Part shown: one piece after another, positions 21,646 through 33,232 of the stretch
How the letters are laid out: every line of letters starts with the position of its first letter
Position numbering within the stretch: position 1 is the first letter of the stretch
Source: Dastarcus helophoroides
Taxonomy: Eukaryota > Arthropoda > Insecta > Coleoptera > Bothrideridae
Length of the DNA: 64,000 nucleotides
Direction: 5' to 3'
Assembly: GCA_028583605.1 (NCBI GenBank)
Contig: CM053337.1
Coordinates: forward strand, 11,744,634 to 11,808,633
Made by a program: the position numbers and the translations under genes
The notes under the pieces: model-generated
Seen by the model: only the letters and a program-made list of their open reading frames with translations
What the model was told of the DNA's origin: nothing
Database searches by the model: none

Positions 21646-22158
21646 CTTTAGACCATTTAGTAAGGTTTTTAACGCAACTCTGCGAAAGTGGTTATTGAGT
21701 CCTTGGTTGAGATCATAGTGCATATTTGAATAGGTAATTTGTGAATTTAAAATTCTTTGAATTCGTTTGTAAAATTCAAATAGGTTTAAACTACCTTGTT
21801 CTAGTCTGTTCATTTCGACAGCGGCATCATCTCGTTTATCAGCATACGAGCACAAAAGTAAAGATTTTAACTCTTGCCAATTATTGGCTTGTTGGTTTGA
21901 AACAAATAAGCTTGGTTCACCTTGAATTTTAGATCTGATTCTTGACATTATAAAATGAAAATCAAAATACGGAAGCAATTCCGCTTCCCCTTTGAATACT
22001 GGAACGATTTCCAAATATTCTTTTAATTCGGAGATATTCAAATTTAATTTAAGAGTCATATTTGCAACCGTTACTAGGTCTTGATATTCTTTCAAAACTG
22101 GTTTCGCAGGTTTTAATATGGGTGAAAAATTCGAATTTAGTGAACCTCTATATGACAT
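21646..22158 (-). pseudogene. Gypsy A gag, N-terminal part
   Basis: Starts at the ATG at 22158 (MSYRGSLNSNF). Capsid-type sequence: LKEYLEIVPVFKGEAELLPYFDFHF, QANNWQELKSLLLCSYADKRDD, LNLFEFYKRIQRILNSQI, ending NGLK at the hAT insertion; the rest of gag is at 4976-5529. Bases just upstream of the ATG read GTAAGTACCC, a good splice-donor-like string, which may be chance. The frame here is open. Confidence 0.8.
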
Positions 22159-22310
22159 GGGTACTTACAGGGCTTTCAATGCTGTAAGCATCTGAAGGGC
22201 TCTGAAGTTTTGATCGTCTCTAAATGGTTCCTTTTCTTCTTTGGAGCGGGTTGATTGTCGGTAAATCGTTGAGACCAAACGGCACCTTTTCGCGGGACCG
22301 GCCAACAAAT

Positions 22311-22328
22311 CTTACGGCGACTGCGCCA
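22311..22328 (-). promoter_or_regulatory. Gypsy A primer binding site
   Basis: The minus strand reads TGGCGCAGTCGCCGTAAG shortly after the LTR end. The TGGCGCAGTCG core matches the tRNA-Ser-type primer site I recall for 17.6/297-group elements. Confidence 0.7.
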
Positions 22329-22334
22329 GTTAAA

Positions 22335-22581
22335 TGTGTCAACGAGCGGTTTGTATTTTAAAAAACAATTTTAATAAAAATACAAGGTTTTTACATTTAA
22401 CGAAATTTTATCTTAACTAACAATTTATTAATTACGGCACGGACCGGCCACACGCGATAACTTTCCACGCGTTGATGATGGAGAAAACTGCTCGTCCGCT
22501 GGTAGCGTCGATTTTTTTATAACTTCAGAGTGCTGACTTAGCGCCTTGCCTTGGTTAGCATAACTAAAGGGTTGACCAACA
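22335..22581 (-). repeat. Gypsy A 5' LTR
   Basis: In minus-strand reading it starts TGTTGGTCAACC and ends GTTGACACA, giving TG..CA borders over 247 bp. Its partner is outside the window, so the borders rest on the motif and the primer site. Confidence 0.65.
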
Positions 22582-22721
22582 TAATTTATATATATACTCC
22601 GTAGAAATACTATTTACTTGAATTCATTTGGATGTGGTTGGAATGGTTGGAATGACGAAAGACTCTACAGGATTTTGGAGTATAGGAATTTCGACCGGAG
22701 TTTCAGTGGGAAAAATCTAAA
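22582..22721 (-). pseudogene. Possible second exon of the THAP-like gene, cut by the LTR
   Basis: A splice-acceptor-like TTTTAATTTTTTAG precedes a Pro/Thr-rich open stretch (FPTETPVEIPILQNPVESFV) that runs toward the Gypsy A LTR. It lies downstream of the exon at 22922-23207 on the same strand. I do not recognise the sequence. Confidence 0.3.
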
Positions 22722-22921
22722 AAATTAAAACATTAATAAGATAACAGTAATTAATAACTAAAGGTTCCTGAGTATGACTGAAAACTAATAAGCAATTAAT
22801 CGAAAAATGAGAAGAGGAAGCTCATTTTGCTTTCTCATAATTCGTGGTTGACTTCGCTTCTGTGTATATTTATTTTTATGTACCAATAAACACCACAAGT
22901 CTTTTAATTATAGATACTTAC

Positions 22922-23207
22922 AAAAATAGAAGGAACAGCATCATTACGTAAGCGTCGTCTTTGGGGGTTGTAATTATGAAGTCTTGTTGAAAATGCCGCT
23001 CACAAATTTCAGAGTAATCCGTAATTTTTGTAGTGTCTTTTATATGACAAATACAAATTAAAATGTTGTCTTTATCATTGTTTGCATAAATTTGATTACC
23101 GCAAAACGTTTGAAAAGCATCGCTTTTTTTGTCTTTGTTCCATATTGCTGGGAATTTCAAATAAGCCAACATCTTTTGCCCCACAAATGAAACACGCTTT
23201 TACGTAA
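22922..23207 (-). pseudogene. THAP-domain exon
   Basis: A C2CH THAP zinc finger, a DNA-binding fold found in host factors and P-element transposases. The first cysteine pair is in CFICGAKDVGLFEIPSN in one frame. A one-base shift near 23130 moves to FQTFCGNQIYANN and then the closing SEICERHFQQDF with the Cys-x2-His pair. The exon ends at a good donor, GTAAGTAT (from 22921). It could be host gene or P-like transposon debris. The frameshift argues that it is dead. Confidence 0.5.
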
Positions 23208-23673
23208 AATATCTGTTAGAAGTAGAAGGGTAATAGTTTAAAATGTCGTCAATGTTTATAAATTGAACTGTCAATTTAATATTGTCACTTTGATTCGTTA
23301 ATCGGCCATCGAAGGCGCGCAGTACGGTTCTGTCCCTTTTGTTTTCATGGTCACTTTGCAGAAACAATTTTCGTGGGGAATGAAACGGCCTTATAAGAGT
23401 AGCTTTTTGATTAGATGTCCTTGGTATAAACTAATTTCATGTATTACAGTGGTGCCTCACACAACGAACTTAATTCGTTCCAGGAGCAAGTTCGTTATGC
23501 GAAAAGTTCGTTATGTGAAACGCGTTTTCCCATAACAATACATGTTAAAAAAAATAATTCGTTCTGTAGCATAAAATATGGTAAGATGACATAAAAAAAA
23601 GATAAATTTTTTGTTATTATTTTTATTTAGATACATCTAAAAACATAATGAAAAAAACACACATTTTTTAATT

Positions 23674-25338
23674 TTAAGAAATAATCGAATCTTGCACATC
23701 TTCATCCATTTTCCGCTTTTTGGCCGATGGTGCAGTGAAAAACCTGTCCAAAGTCGTTTGTTTCTCTCTTTTCTTCAACATCTGCCGGAAATAACGGACA
23801 AGAGTATCGGAGTACAGGTCGTTGATCCTGTTTGCTTCAGCGGAATCCGGATAGTGGGCATTGGTAAACTCCTGAACTGCTTTCCATTTGACCAGGATGT
23901 TCTTGATGTCAGCAGTTGGAATTGGTTGATTGTTTGATTGTTGCTCCTCGTTATCAGATGACGCTTCCCTTTGAGCATTGTCCTGTTGTTGGGCCAGAAG
24001 TGTTTGGAGCTCTTCAGTTGTCAGCTCTTCTTTGTGTTCCTCAATAAGCTCCTCTACATCCTCTTCCTCTACCTCTAATTCCAACCTTTGGGCCACTGTG
24101 ATGATGTCCTTCACCACTTCTGTGTCATCAACTACTGCTTCTTCCTAAATCCACGAAGGCACAAGCATCTTCCAAGCAGAAATGAGGGTCCTTTGTGACA
24201 CTTCTTCCCAGGCCTTCTGTATAAGTCGTATTGCCAAAAGGATATCAAATTTCTCCTTCCAAAACATTCGGATAGTCATATTGTCTCCACCAAACTCGCA
24301 TTCTTCAAACACCTTATTAAAGAGGGCTCTAGTGTAGAGTTTTTTAAAGTTCGCAATAACTTGCTGATCCATTGGCTGGAGAATGGATGTGGTGTTTGGT
24401 GGCAAATACTGCACCTTGATAAAAGGATAATTTTCCTGCAATATTTCTTCTAGGTCTTTTGGGTGAGAAGGGGCATTGTCAAGTATCAGAAGGGCTTTGA
24501 GCGGCAGTTCTTTTTCCAACAAGAATTTCTTCACGGCAGGAGCAAAGGTTTCCAGAATCCATTCGTTGAAGATAATTTGGGTCACCCAGGCTTTTTGATT
24601 GGACTTCCAATGGACGGGCAATTTGGACTTAATAACGTTATTTTTCTTAAAAATTCTTGGATTTTCAGAGTGATAAACCAATAGAGGTTTGATCTTGAGG
24701 TCTCCGCTGGCATTAGACGAAATCATAAGGGTAAGTCTGTCCTTCATGGCTTTGTGTCCTGGCAATTTCTTCTCTTCTTTTGTAATGAAGGTTCTGCTCG
24801 GCATTCTTTTCCAGAAAAGACCCGTTTCATCGGCATTGAACACTTGTTGTGGGCAGTATCCTTCATCCATAATAAATTTTTGAAAATTAATAGAGAACTT
24901 TTCTGCTTCTTTTTTATCAGCACTGCCAGCCTCACCATGCATATTAACGCTGTGGATTCCATACCTTTTCTTAAATCTAAAAAACCACCCCCTGCTGGCT
25001 TTGAAATCTTCTTTATTATCTTGATTGCTGCTACTTCCAGGGATGTTTTTCTTTAGATCTTCATAAATTATCTTGGCCTTGTAACAGATAATATCTTGGG
25101 TTGTTACGTCACCTTTCACCTGCCTGTCCTTAATCCAAATCGCTAATAGCCTCTCCATTTCCTCGTGGATTGAAGATCTATGTTTTTCATTAAATAGTTT
25201 TGATACTCCTTTGGCTACTTTGGCTGATTTTATTGCATCCTTGTTTGTCAAAATGGTGGTCTTGTTGAGACCAAACTCTTTGACGAGGTCACACTGTTTT
25301 ACCCCACATTCACTCCTTCTAATTATTTCCTGTTTCAT
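23674..25338 (-). pseudogene. Tigger transposase, one in-frame stop
   Basis: Reads from 25338 (MKQEIIRRSECG). A helix-turn-helix N-terminus (QCDLVKEFGLNKTTIL) is followed by a CENP-B-type DNA-binding domain (GWFFRFKKRYGIHSV) and the DDE core: VFNADETGLFWKRMP, LLILDNAPSHPKDL and PPNTTSILQPMDQQVI. TAG at 24145-24147 follows VPSWI. The same frame then continues through an acidic tail (LELEVEEEDVEELIEEH) and a basic end (SAKKRKMDEDVQ) to 23674. A short indel just upstream of 25338 probably separates a further N-terminal segment beginning MGSKK. Otherwise nearly intact. Confidence 0.9.
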
Positions 25339-25429
25339 TCCTGCTTTTTTTAGAACCCATCATATAAAAAAAATGTTGAGTTTATCTTAAAAGGACGACT
25401 GTTGTGATACGTGTGCGATTTAATTCGTA

Positions 25430-25620
25430 ATGAAGAACGATTGCTGCGATACGTGCGTAAGTTAAGCGTACTACGCAGTGACTAACGAGTCTAACGACTG
25501 CCTGCGCGGGAGGATGCAATTAATCGGCAGTGATCGTAGAAGATCGGGCGACTTCGTTGTAATGATGAACGATTGCTGCGACACGTGCGTAAGTTAAGCG
25601 TACTGCAATAAATCGGCAGT
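25430..25620. repeat. Subterminal duplication in Tigger 1
   Basis: GAACGATTGCTGCGA then ACGTGCGTAAGTTAAGCG occurs at about 25436 and again at about 25566, and GGCAGTGATCG also occurs twice. These may be duplicated transposase-binding sites. Confidence 0.7.
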
Positions 25621-25751
25621 GATCGTGTGAAGTGGGTGACTTCGTTGTGTGAAGCGAAGTTCGTTGTATGAATCGTGAAATGAACGAAAAGGAAGTTCGT
25701 TGTGTGCAGCGTTCGCTGTGCGAGGCGTTCGTTATGCGAGGCACCACTGTA

Positions 25752-26429
25752 ATTTAGGCAGTGTGAATGTTCCTTCAGATTAATTCAAATTTGAATATTA
25801 ATTGGTTCTACTAATTGTGTCGTTAATTTGGTTATTGTGAATGGAACTTTACACATTTGTAGATGCTGACAGGTTTTTTAATTAAATAACCACAAACATA
25901 ATCAAATACGTTTTAATCAGGTGGCTTTTGATTTCGGCAATCTTAGTGAAAGGACGGACTGACGCCTTTACAGGACGAGATTGCTCGAGATCTTACCGAA
26001 CCATAAAACCGTCTTTTGCAAGGTGGCCACACTATTGAGCAATATTCCTGAGCTGTTTAGAGATTGAGTCTGGAATTTGCAAATTTTGGGAAATGGAGTT
26101 AGAGTTTTGAATAACCTCTGCTCGATATTGCGGCATATGGTGGTTACGATACGCGGCAGCTGTGGTTTCTGGACCTGGAGGATAGTGGTACCACTTACGA
26201 GGAACTGTGATGTTCGGATTGAAACAATTTCCACTTTGTTGGCGGGCAGCTTCAAAAAAGTTTTCGAGGCAATATTAGTTGACTTTTGATCCAAAATTCT
26301 AGAAATTGATAATTTCTCGGTTTTTCCACCATATTTTTATCTCTATTATTGTAATTTGCCAAGTAAACTTAATATAAAAATGTAACTTCTTCGGTCACAT
26401 TTAAAAAAAAAAATCCTGATAAAACATGT
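25752..26429. other. Unassigned interval
   Basis: Contains a 108-codon minus-strand open frame (25968-26294) with no motif I recognise. No terminal repeats found. Confidence 0.4.
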
Positions 26430-27640
26430 ACTTATTTTACTTCTGTCCTCAAATTATCTCCTGCTGTAGATATATCTTCAATAGGTCGTTTTAAACATGG
26501 AAATATCGTAGGCATTGCAGACAGTAGCACCGTGATATTTTGAGGACTTGAAAAAGATTTTTCCTCAAAATGCAAAGCGCCTAATAGCTCTGAATTTTTT
26601 TTTTCGGAATTTTATGCCCCATATTTTGTCATTGCCACACGACTAGTTGTTTGTCCCAACGATCTTTAAGTGATTTAAAAACTGCCAAATGGAGTGGTCG
26701 CAAAAGATGAGATCTGTGAGGAGGTAATTTTAGTATTTTAATATTATTGTCCCATGCTAACTACCAATTTCACATTAACATGTGTACTGTGCCCATCGTA
26801 TATTAGTAAGACTGGTCTTTCCGTACCTAATGCTGGGATTAAAGTCGTTTAAACAAAATTATAAAATATGTCTGTCTCCATCCATCCCTTAGCACTTGCA
26901 GCTTAAGACATACCTTCAAAACTATTCCTTTCATCAGCTATCTAGCTGTCCCAAATATTTTTGCCTTTGAAGGCAATAAGTGGCGGAGCTTTGTGACCTG
27001 AAGCTGAAGCAGTAGAAAGAATTGTTGTATTTTTTCTACCAGATCCGCTAGTTGTTCTAGAACTAGGTCTACCTCTGGCTCCAACGACTTTGGTTTTGGG
27101 CGGATCGTGCGAAAAGGATAATTCATCCAAATTCCAAATCAACTCGGGTCTCTGGCCGAGATTATCTTCCTGTATTAGCTTCTCAAGAATATCAAAGTAC
27201 TCGTAAATAACGAACGGATCCTTCATTTTTTTCCTAGCGTATTACACTCTCTGCGGTCTTTTTATACTTAAGCCATGTCTGATTTCGAACTTAAAAACCA
27301 ATCCTCACCTGGAGTGTTGTCTTTAAACGGTGTTTTGATGTTATTAGTAGTGATGTACTCACTTGTAATTCCGAAGCCCCATTTTTCCATCGTTTTGTGC
27401 GCATTAGCCAATTTCGTTTCATTTTCCAATGAAATTGCAGGTGCTCTTCCCTGACTGCTACTTTTCTTTCTTCGAATTCCCTTCAGATGATAAAAAAAGG
27501 TAGTTTTGGGAATGACGTACCTTTTAGGAGCACGATAAATAGTGGACGTACCATTTTTAATTTCTTCTACCGCAATTGTTAGAAACTCTGGTGTATACTG
27601 GTCTGCTCTTTCCGTTTTTTATACAGAATTACGTACCATT
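26430..27640 (-). pseudogene. pogo-like DDE transposase, heavily decayed
   Basis: The minus strand from about 27640 shows an N-terminal HTH (EEIKNGTSTIYRAPKRYVIP), then a segment ending FGITSEYIT. The open piece at 26942-27226 has the first catalytic motif IWNLDELSFSHDPPKTKVVG and SGHKAPPLIAFKGKNIWD. Below it, stop-broken frames give LLIYDGHSTHV (second Asp) and LLRPLHLAVFKSLKDRWDKQL, then GALHFEEKSFSSPQN. It belongs to the insect pogo type rather than the Tigger group at 23447. No inverted repeats were identified. Confidence 0.75.
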
Positions 27641-30415
27641 TTGCTTTAAAAAAGGTTATTATTTAAACCAAAAGTAACTTTTGGCATTACTGCATGGTAA
27701 AAATGAAATTTTAAAACCATCTTAATATACAACAGGTTCACCCCTATCCTACCAAAAAGTTTATATTTGCCCCAGATATGCTCTTTAAAGAGGTTTCACA
27801 CTGGAATTACAACAACAGTGACTATAAATAGTTTAATACACTGAATTAGCTATATAACTATATATAAAAGCGAATTTCTACCTTCAATTTCAACCCCAAA
27901 ATCACAAACCACAAATAACCTTACACAGTCGCTTCACGTGATTGCTTGTAGGTTAGGTATACAACTAACAGATTTGAACACGGCAAGATTTCTGGAGAAC
28001 TATTTGTACGCGCTATGTTTAGGTGGTGAGTATGCGCTACTCTCCGTAAAATGGCAGCACACTGCTACGAAACTATGACAATTATAATAGGTACGTTCAC
28101 ACTTCCCCCAAATTCACACATACCCCACCTTACCTAAAATAATTTCTGCAACAATTATAAGTTTTATCTGTAAATGATTATTGATAATTTTAATTATTTC
28201 TTATTTTTCTTCTGTAAAGATATTAGCTACCATTTTATCGGATACACCCCTTTGAAACTTGGAGTGATCAATAAAATCCGATTTTTTAAGAATCTGAAAA
28301 ATATTGGCACATTTGGACCAAATTTCACAGGCCAATAATTTTAAAAAACATCTCGTAAAATAATTTCTAAAATGTAATGACGACACGGCAGATATACTAA
28401 TTTTCGTTGTAAAATTCCTTCGATCTGAACACACGTTTCGTTATATTTACCCGATTAAAAAAGAGTTACGGCAACATTTCCCAGTAAAGGCTTGTGGCGA
28501 AGTGTCAAAAAGATTTCTGAAAAATTCTTCTAAGTGCCACTATTAGGGCATGGAATAAGTTCCTTTACTATCGCCGGCTAGCGTTGGGAAATGAGCAAAG
28601 GCTTCTTATTGTTACAGGGTGGGAATCGATCCACCCCTGTAAAGCTCATGATCATCAACCCTGCGTGATAATAAAAATATAACAATACCGAAAAAAATAC
28701 TAAGTCCAAAAATTCATAATTAAAATTTATTTCAAGTCCTGCTTCTGTTATTTAGATGGACAAGATTCGGTAATAAGCGTCATGACCGTTAAAGAATAAG
28801 GTATTAAAATGGAGCCCCAGGTAATTCTCAATTGCGCCTAATTACCTAAAGAGAATGAGGAAAATTACCAAAAGTAAAAGCAGAATTTAGACTGCTGAAA
28901 TAAAGGGGACGCTATCATTACCAATAACACAATCGCTAAAAGACAAGAAATAATCACTCCAATTGTGCCCACGTTATGACCTACTCAGCTGATTCTGGCT
29001 TTCACAGTCAACCTAAATAAAAATTAAATAACAGGCGGAAAGAAAAGAAACACCAAATCTGTTACACATTGCATCCTATATTACTTGCATAATTTTAAAT
29101 CTTGATCACAAATGTAAAACAATTAAATCGGTCACATATATTTACTTTAAAAAATTTTCATAATGTTATAATAATTTTTCATTTTAAAAGTAGGCAAAAT
29201 TTATAATATAAATATAACTCGAAAATAAGTGAAAAAGTGCTGCACTTCCACTTAACACACATTCTTACATAGAAAAATAAACATTTCTAAATTACTTAAC
29301 AACTTTATAATTATTACAAAGAGGGACTAAATACTACAAAGTGAAAAGTGGGCCACTGATGGCTCACTGGATTTTAAAAACAAAATGAGACGGGACAAAC
29401 CCTTAAATTTATGCCAGATGTTATCTGCCGGGCTACTGAAATTAAAACAACCTTAAATGGAAAATGTCTAGGAAAAATCGCAAACTCTGAAATTATAATT
29501 AAATCCAACATATTTTAATGAAACCACACTAACACAAAATAAGATTTAAAATTTTGTAAAGTACTTATCCCAGTACCGGTTGTACGTGTGGAGCCTTCCC
29601 TGAAAATGAGACTCGCTATGTGTTCAAACGGCCAAGGGCACCGGTTTGAGTGTCGGGATGGCTTGAGATGTGTACTATCACCCCATAGAACTGGAAGATT
29701 ATACTCCTGAAGAAAAGATAACGATCCATAACCGGAAAGGCAGGATCCAACCACAAAAAGGTCTTATCCAAAAAAAAGAAGGGCTTAAATAAAACATCGA
29801 AAAATAGGAATCGGCCGCAAAGATGAACTGTGGAATAACCACGTGAGCATACCTGGGATGGAATTCGGCCCTACATGTGGAGGATTAAAGTTCTGAAGAG
29901 ATAGCAGATTTCGTGGATCATCCCGTGTATAATCTTCATAAAATTAATCACCTACACAGTAACTCCTTCAGATGTTAATAAGGCGGCCATTAGCTAGGCC
30001 ACATTTACAAGAAATTTTTTTACATCAACACGAAAAAAGGCAGCGTACTGCCACAGAAGGTTCCTCCCGAATTGGCGGATAAGATGCATAATGCTTCCTG
30101 CTAATTGTCAAATGTAGGGATGCCAACTGAACTAAAGGACGGCAACTGAAAATGCCATAAGAACTTAAAGTATGATTTGTTGCCGATATTCCGCTTGTGG
30201 GTTTTAAAATTTAACATACTGAAAATAAATACTTATGAGTAAGTCACTAGCATAAAATATCACTATTTTTTAGGGCAACGAGCAACAACATCTAATTAAT
30301 TAGAAGTGAGATGATTACTGTGCACATTTTATCGTTTATTTGAATAGAAAAAAAAAGGTATTTAGTTCTTTCCTTACTTAAAGGTAAAAAAAGAAATTAA
30401 AATAAATTAATATAC
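27641..30415. other. AT-rich interval with no recognisable gene
   Basis: Only short chance frames on both strands (for example 28201-28434 and 29515-29754). No LTR, inverted repeat or RNA gene recognised. Some GC-richer patches near 29560-29920 are not identifiable. Confidence 0.5.
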
Positions 30416-30962
30416 CTAACCTGGATTTACAGGTGTTGTATCGAAGCACATCATTTTGATATAAGGAGCAACCTGCCATTGGGAACGCCAAGTAGTCGAT
30501 CGACGCCTGAGACGGATAATAAAATTGGAAGCCGATCCACAAATTTTGATCCAGTTATATCTTTTCATATTTTGTCGTCCTAATGTAAAAAATAACGGCA
30601 TGAAATTCATTTTTAAATTCTTCAGCAATGCTTTTTCTGAATAGAATACGATTTTGATGAACTGTTCGATGACTCAAATTACAATCTGCAATGTTTACCC
30701 CAACACTCTTTTAACGTACTAGCAATAACCAAAGTAGCGTCTCTGCTACTAAGTTTCGTTCTGTCCAAAGTACCACAAAGATCTGGAGTTATGGTGTCAA
30801 TTTTAAAAGTTTGTTTTACAGACTATTTCACCCTCAAAATTTAAAATATCCGACACAGTCCTTGAGGATTGGCTAGATATTAATGATGATGAAACTGAAG
30901 ACAGAGTAGGTAAATTATCATTATCCCATAAAACATGATGTCAGATATAAGTTTTTCAGCTA

Positions 30963-32998
30963 CAGTGGAATCCGTTTATTATGACTGCGCCTATATTGAC
31001 CAACCGCCTATTATGACGTAATTACACAACGAAGTTTGGTTTTCATATAAAATTCTTTGTAAAAAAGTCGGATACAATGGCTTCGCTTACAGTAACATTT
31101 CGCTTATTATGACCTATTTGTAATAAATTATGTCCGTTTATATTGACCGACATGATTCTTTACACCTTCGGCAATGTTCATTGATTCCCGACGACGTTCG
31201 GCACGTGGCTCGTTTTTGTTTAGAATATCAGTAAGTAATTGATACTTGAAGGTTACGCATTGTTTTTAGTGATATCCTGTGAAAAAATGTCACCTCAACG
31301 CCGTAGAGCATTTACGATTGAGGAGAAAGGTGCAATAATATGCAGATTAGAAAATGGAGAATCAAACTTATCTCTCGCAAAAGAATTTGGCGTGGGTCAT
31401 TCGACAATCTCAATTATTTTCAAAAACATCAACCATATTAAGCAATCGTTCGATTTAAATGTTTTGAAACCGTAGAGGCTTCGAAAATCGCGACAAGAAA
31501 ATGTTGATCAAGCATTAATTCAGTGGTTTAAAATCACGAGAAGGAATACCTGTCAACGGCCCTATGCTATAGGAAAAGGCAAATGTTTTTGCCGCGCGTT
31601 TTGGTATTCTCGTCTTCAATTGTTCTGTAAGCTTGATCAGTGATTTAAAGTTCGACATAACATTGTGGCGGGAAAAATTGTCGGTGAATCTTCGTCCGTT
31701 GATCAAAATTCAATAAGAAACTGGTTGAAATCTGTGTGGCCGAATCTACGAAGACAATTTTCTGATGATGAGATATTTAATGCTGATGAAACTGGAGTGT
31801 TTTACAAATTAATGGCGGATAAAACTTTAAAATTTAAAGGTGAGCATTGTAGTGGAGGCAAGTTGTTGAAAGATAGAATAACTGTCATGGTAGCAGCAAA
31901 TATGAGTGGCACAGAGAAAAAGAAATTGCTTGTTATTGGAAAGTCACAAAAAGCGAGATGTTTTAGCAGTGTCAAATCGTTACCTGTCCATTATATTAAC
32001 AATCGTAGAGCTTGGATGACGTCAGAACTTTTTGAAAAATGGCTTCGAGATTGGGATCGTGATTTGGTAAAGAAGAAAAAAAAAAGATTTTATTGCTGGT
32101 TGATAATTGCCCGGCGCATCCAAAACTCTATAATACTTGCTTTTCTTCCGCCAAATACAACATCAGTACTACAGCCAATGGATCGGGGAATAATACGATC
32201 ACTCAAAACTAATTTTAGAAAGAACCTTGTGCTCAAAATGATTAATTGTTTTGATGCTAAAGAAAAGAACTCTTGTACAAAAATAACGGTGCTAGATGCA
32301 ATTCTGATGGTTAATGATGTCTGGAATAAAATGTCACAAAGTACCATTCACATCTGTTTCAAATATGCAGGATTCATTGAAAACCACGACGGTTTACCTG
32401 TTCAAATAGCAGAACATGAATTTGATGAAGAAGATGACGGCCCTTTATCTTTGTGGTCACGAAACCTAAATTCGGATTCTTTAGCAGCACCTGAAATGTG
32501 GGAAGATTATGTTGACATCGATAGCGCTCTCCTCACATCCGAAGAACCCACCGATGAAAATATCGTACAGAACATTAATGCTAAGGAACAACTCGAAAGT
32601 GATGGGGAAGAGGAAGTCGAGGAAGAACCATTACCTACCGTAGAAGAGGCATTAAAGGCTGCAGAATTATTATCACGATTTGTTCAGAGCAATATTGAGA
32701 ATGATAATTTGACCATGGCGATGTCTTCTATACACAATAGTATCATAGACTGTTATTACAATAAAATGAAAAAAACAAAAGCAGACAAAAATTATAGATT
32801 TCTTAATTAAAAAGTGCAATTTTTATTTTGATTTAATGTGCTATGTTTCCTTCTTAAAATATTTAGTAATTATTTAAAATATATATAGTAATTACCTAAA
32901 AAAAGGTTTTTTTAAAAAAAAAAACGCTTAGTATGACGTCCGCTTATTATGACGTGCTTGTCAGTTCCCTTCGATGTCATTATAAACGGATTCCAATG
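30963..32998 (+). mobile_element. Tigger-type element 2
   Basis: Ends CAGTGGAATCCGTTTAT and ATAAACGGATTCCAATG, with TA duplicated at 30961-30962 and 32999-33000. Length is 2036 bp. Subterminal TATTATGAC/GTCATAATA motifs recur at both ends. Inserted into older transposon debris. Confidence 0.92.
31287..32810 (+). pseudogene. Tigger 2 transposase, frameshifted
   Basis: ATG at 31287 (MSPQRRRAFTIEEKG) with an HTH (LSLAKEFGVGHSTISIIF). A stop at about 31473 and frameshifts through 31475-31665 break the CENP-B-type domain. From 31665 the DDE core reads IFNADETGVFYKLMA, and later PPNTTSVLQPMDRGIIRSLK. Between them, an A-run near 32075-32085 shifts the frame. As a result the second catalytic motif (DNCPAHP) lies out of frame at about 32096-32117. 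The C-terminus is acidic (EEVEEEPLPTVEEALKAA). Confidence 0.88.
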
Positions 32999-33232
32999 TA
33001 TAAGTCTTTAATCTTCTGCTATTCCTTGTAGTCCAGTCTGATTTAGAAAGAGCATCCCCCAGTTTACGCAATAAGTCAATTTTTTCATTTTCTGCTCCCG
33101 GACGCTTCTTATTCGGTAGATCCTTTGATTTAGGATTGACACCCCTATTTTTTAGATTAGTGGAGTGCCTGGAGCATTAAAAATTTAAAAACCTCGGATT
33201 TCAGTTACAGCGAGTGAAATTAAACAGAAATA

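Larger units (their letters stand above)
4569..22581 (-). mobile_element. Gypsy-type LTR element A, split by two hATs, left end outside window
   Basis: Own sequence occupies 4569-5529 and 21646-22581. In minus-strand order these give the 5' LTR (22335-22581), primer binding site (22311-22328), gag N-terminal part (21646-22158), gag C-terminal part (4976-5529) and protease (below 4970). Removing the hAT at 5530-21645 rejoins gag at a conserved NGLK..LGSLMRT-type position. The ZMYM1-like hAT ending at 4568 cuts pol, so RT, integrase and the 3' LTR lie beyond the left edge. The primer site resembles that of the 17.6/297 group. Confidence 0.8.
23447..25749 (-). mobile_element. Tigger-type element 1
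   Basis: Ends CAGTGGTGCC (23447) and GGCACCACTG (ending 25749), flanked by TA at 23445-23446 and 25750-25751. This is the Tc1/mariner-superfamily (pogo/Tigger) pattern at a typical length of 2303 bp. The right subterminal region carries internal duplications. Confidence 0.92.
30416..33170 (-). pseudogene. Unassigned transposon-type protein, split by Tigger 2
   Basis: Stop- and frameshift-broken coding traces lie on both sides of the Tigger at 30963-32998. Right of it: NKKRPGAENEKIDLLRKLGDAL. Left of it: LPTLSSVSSS, then DTITPDLCGTLDRTKLSSRDATLV, VDRLPILLSVSGVDRLLGVP and finally MMCFDTTPVNPG. I recall these motifs (LLGVP and CFDTT.SNTG) from uncharacterised proteins repeated in arthropod genomes, presumably transposon-encoded. 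I cannot name the superfamily. Confidence 0.5.

Noticed and set aside
25968..26294. 108-codon minus frame next to Tigger 1
   Set aside because: No recognisable motif, and the opposite strand is also open; not supported as a gene.
28620..28660. GGGTGGGAATCGATCCACCCC, resembling a tRNA T-arm
   Set aside because: The loop is 8 bases and lacks TTC, and no acceptor, D or anticodon arms surround it.
29515..29754. 79-codon minus frame
   Set aside because: No domain, context or family resemblance.
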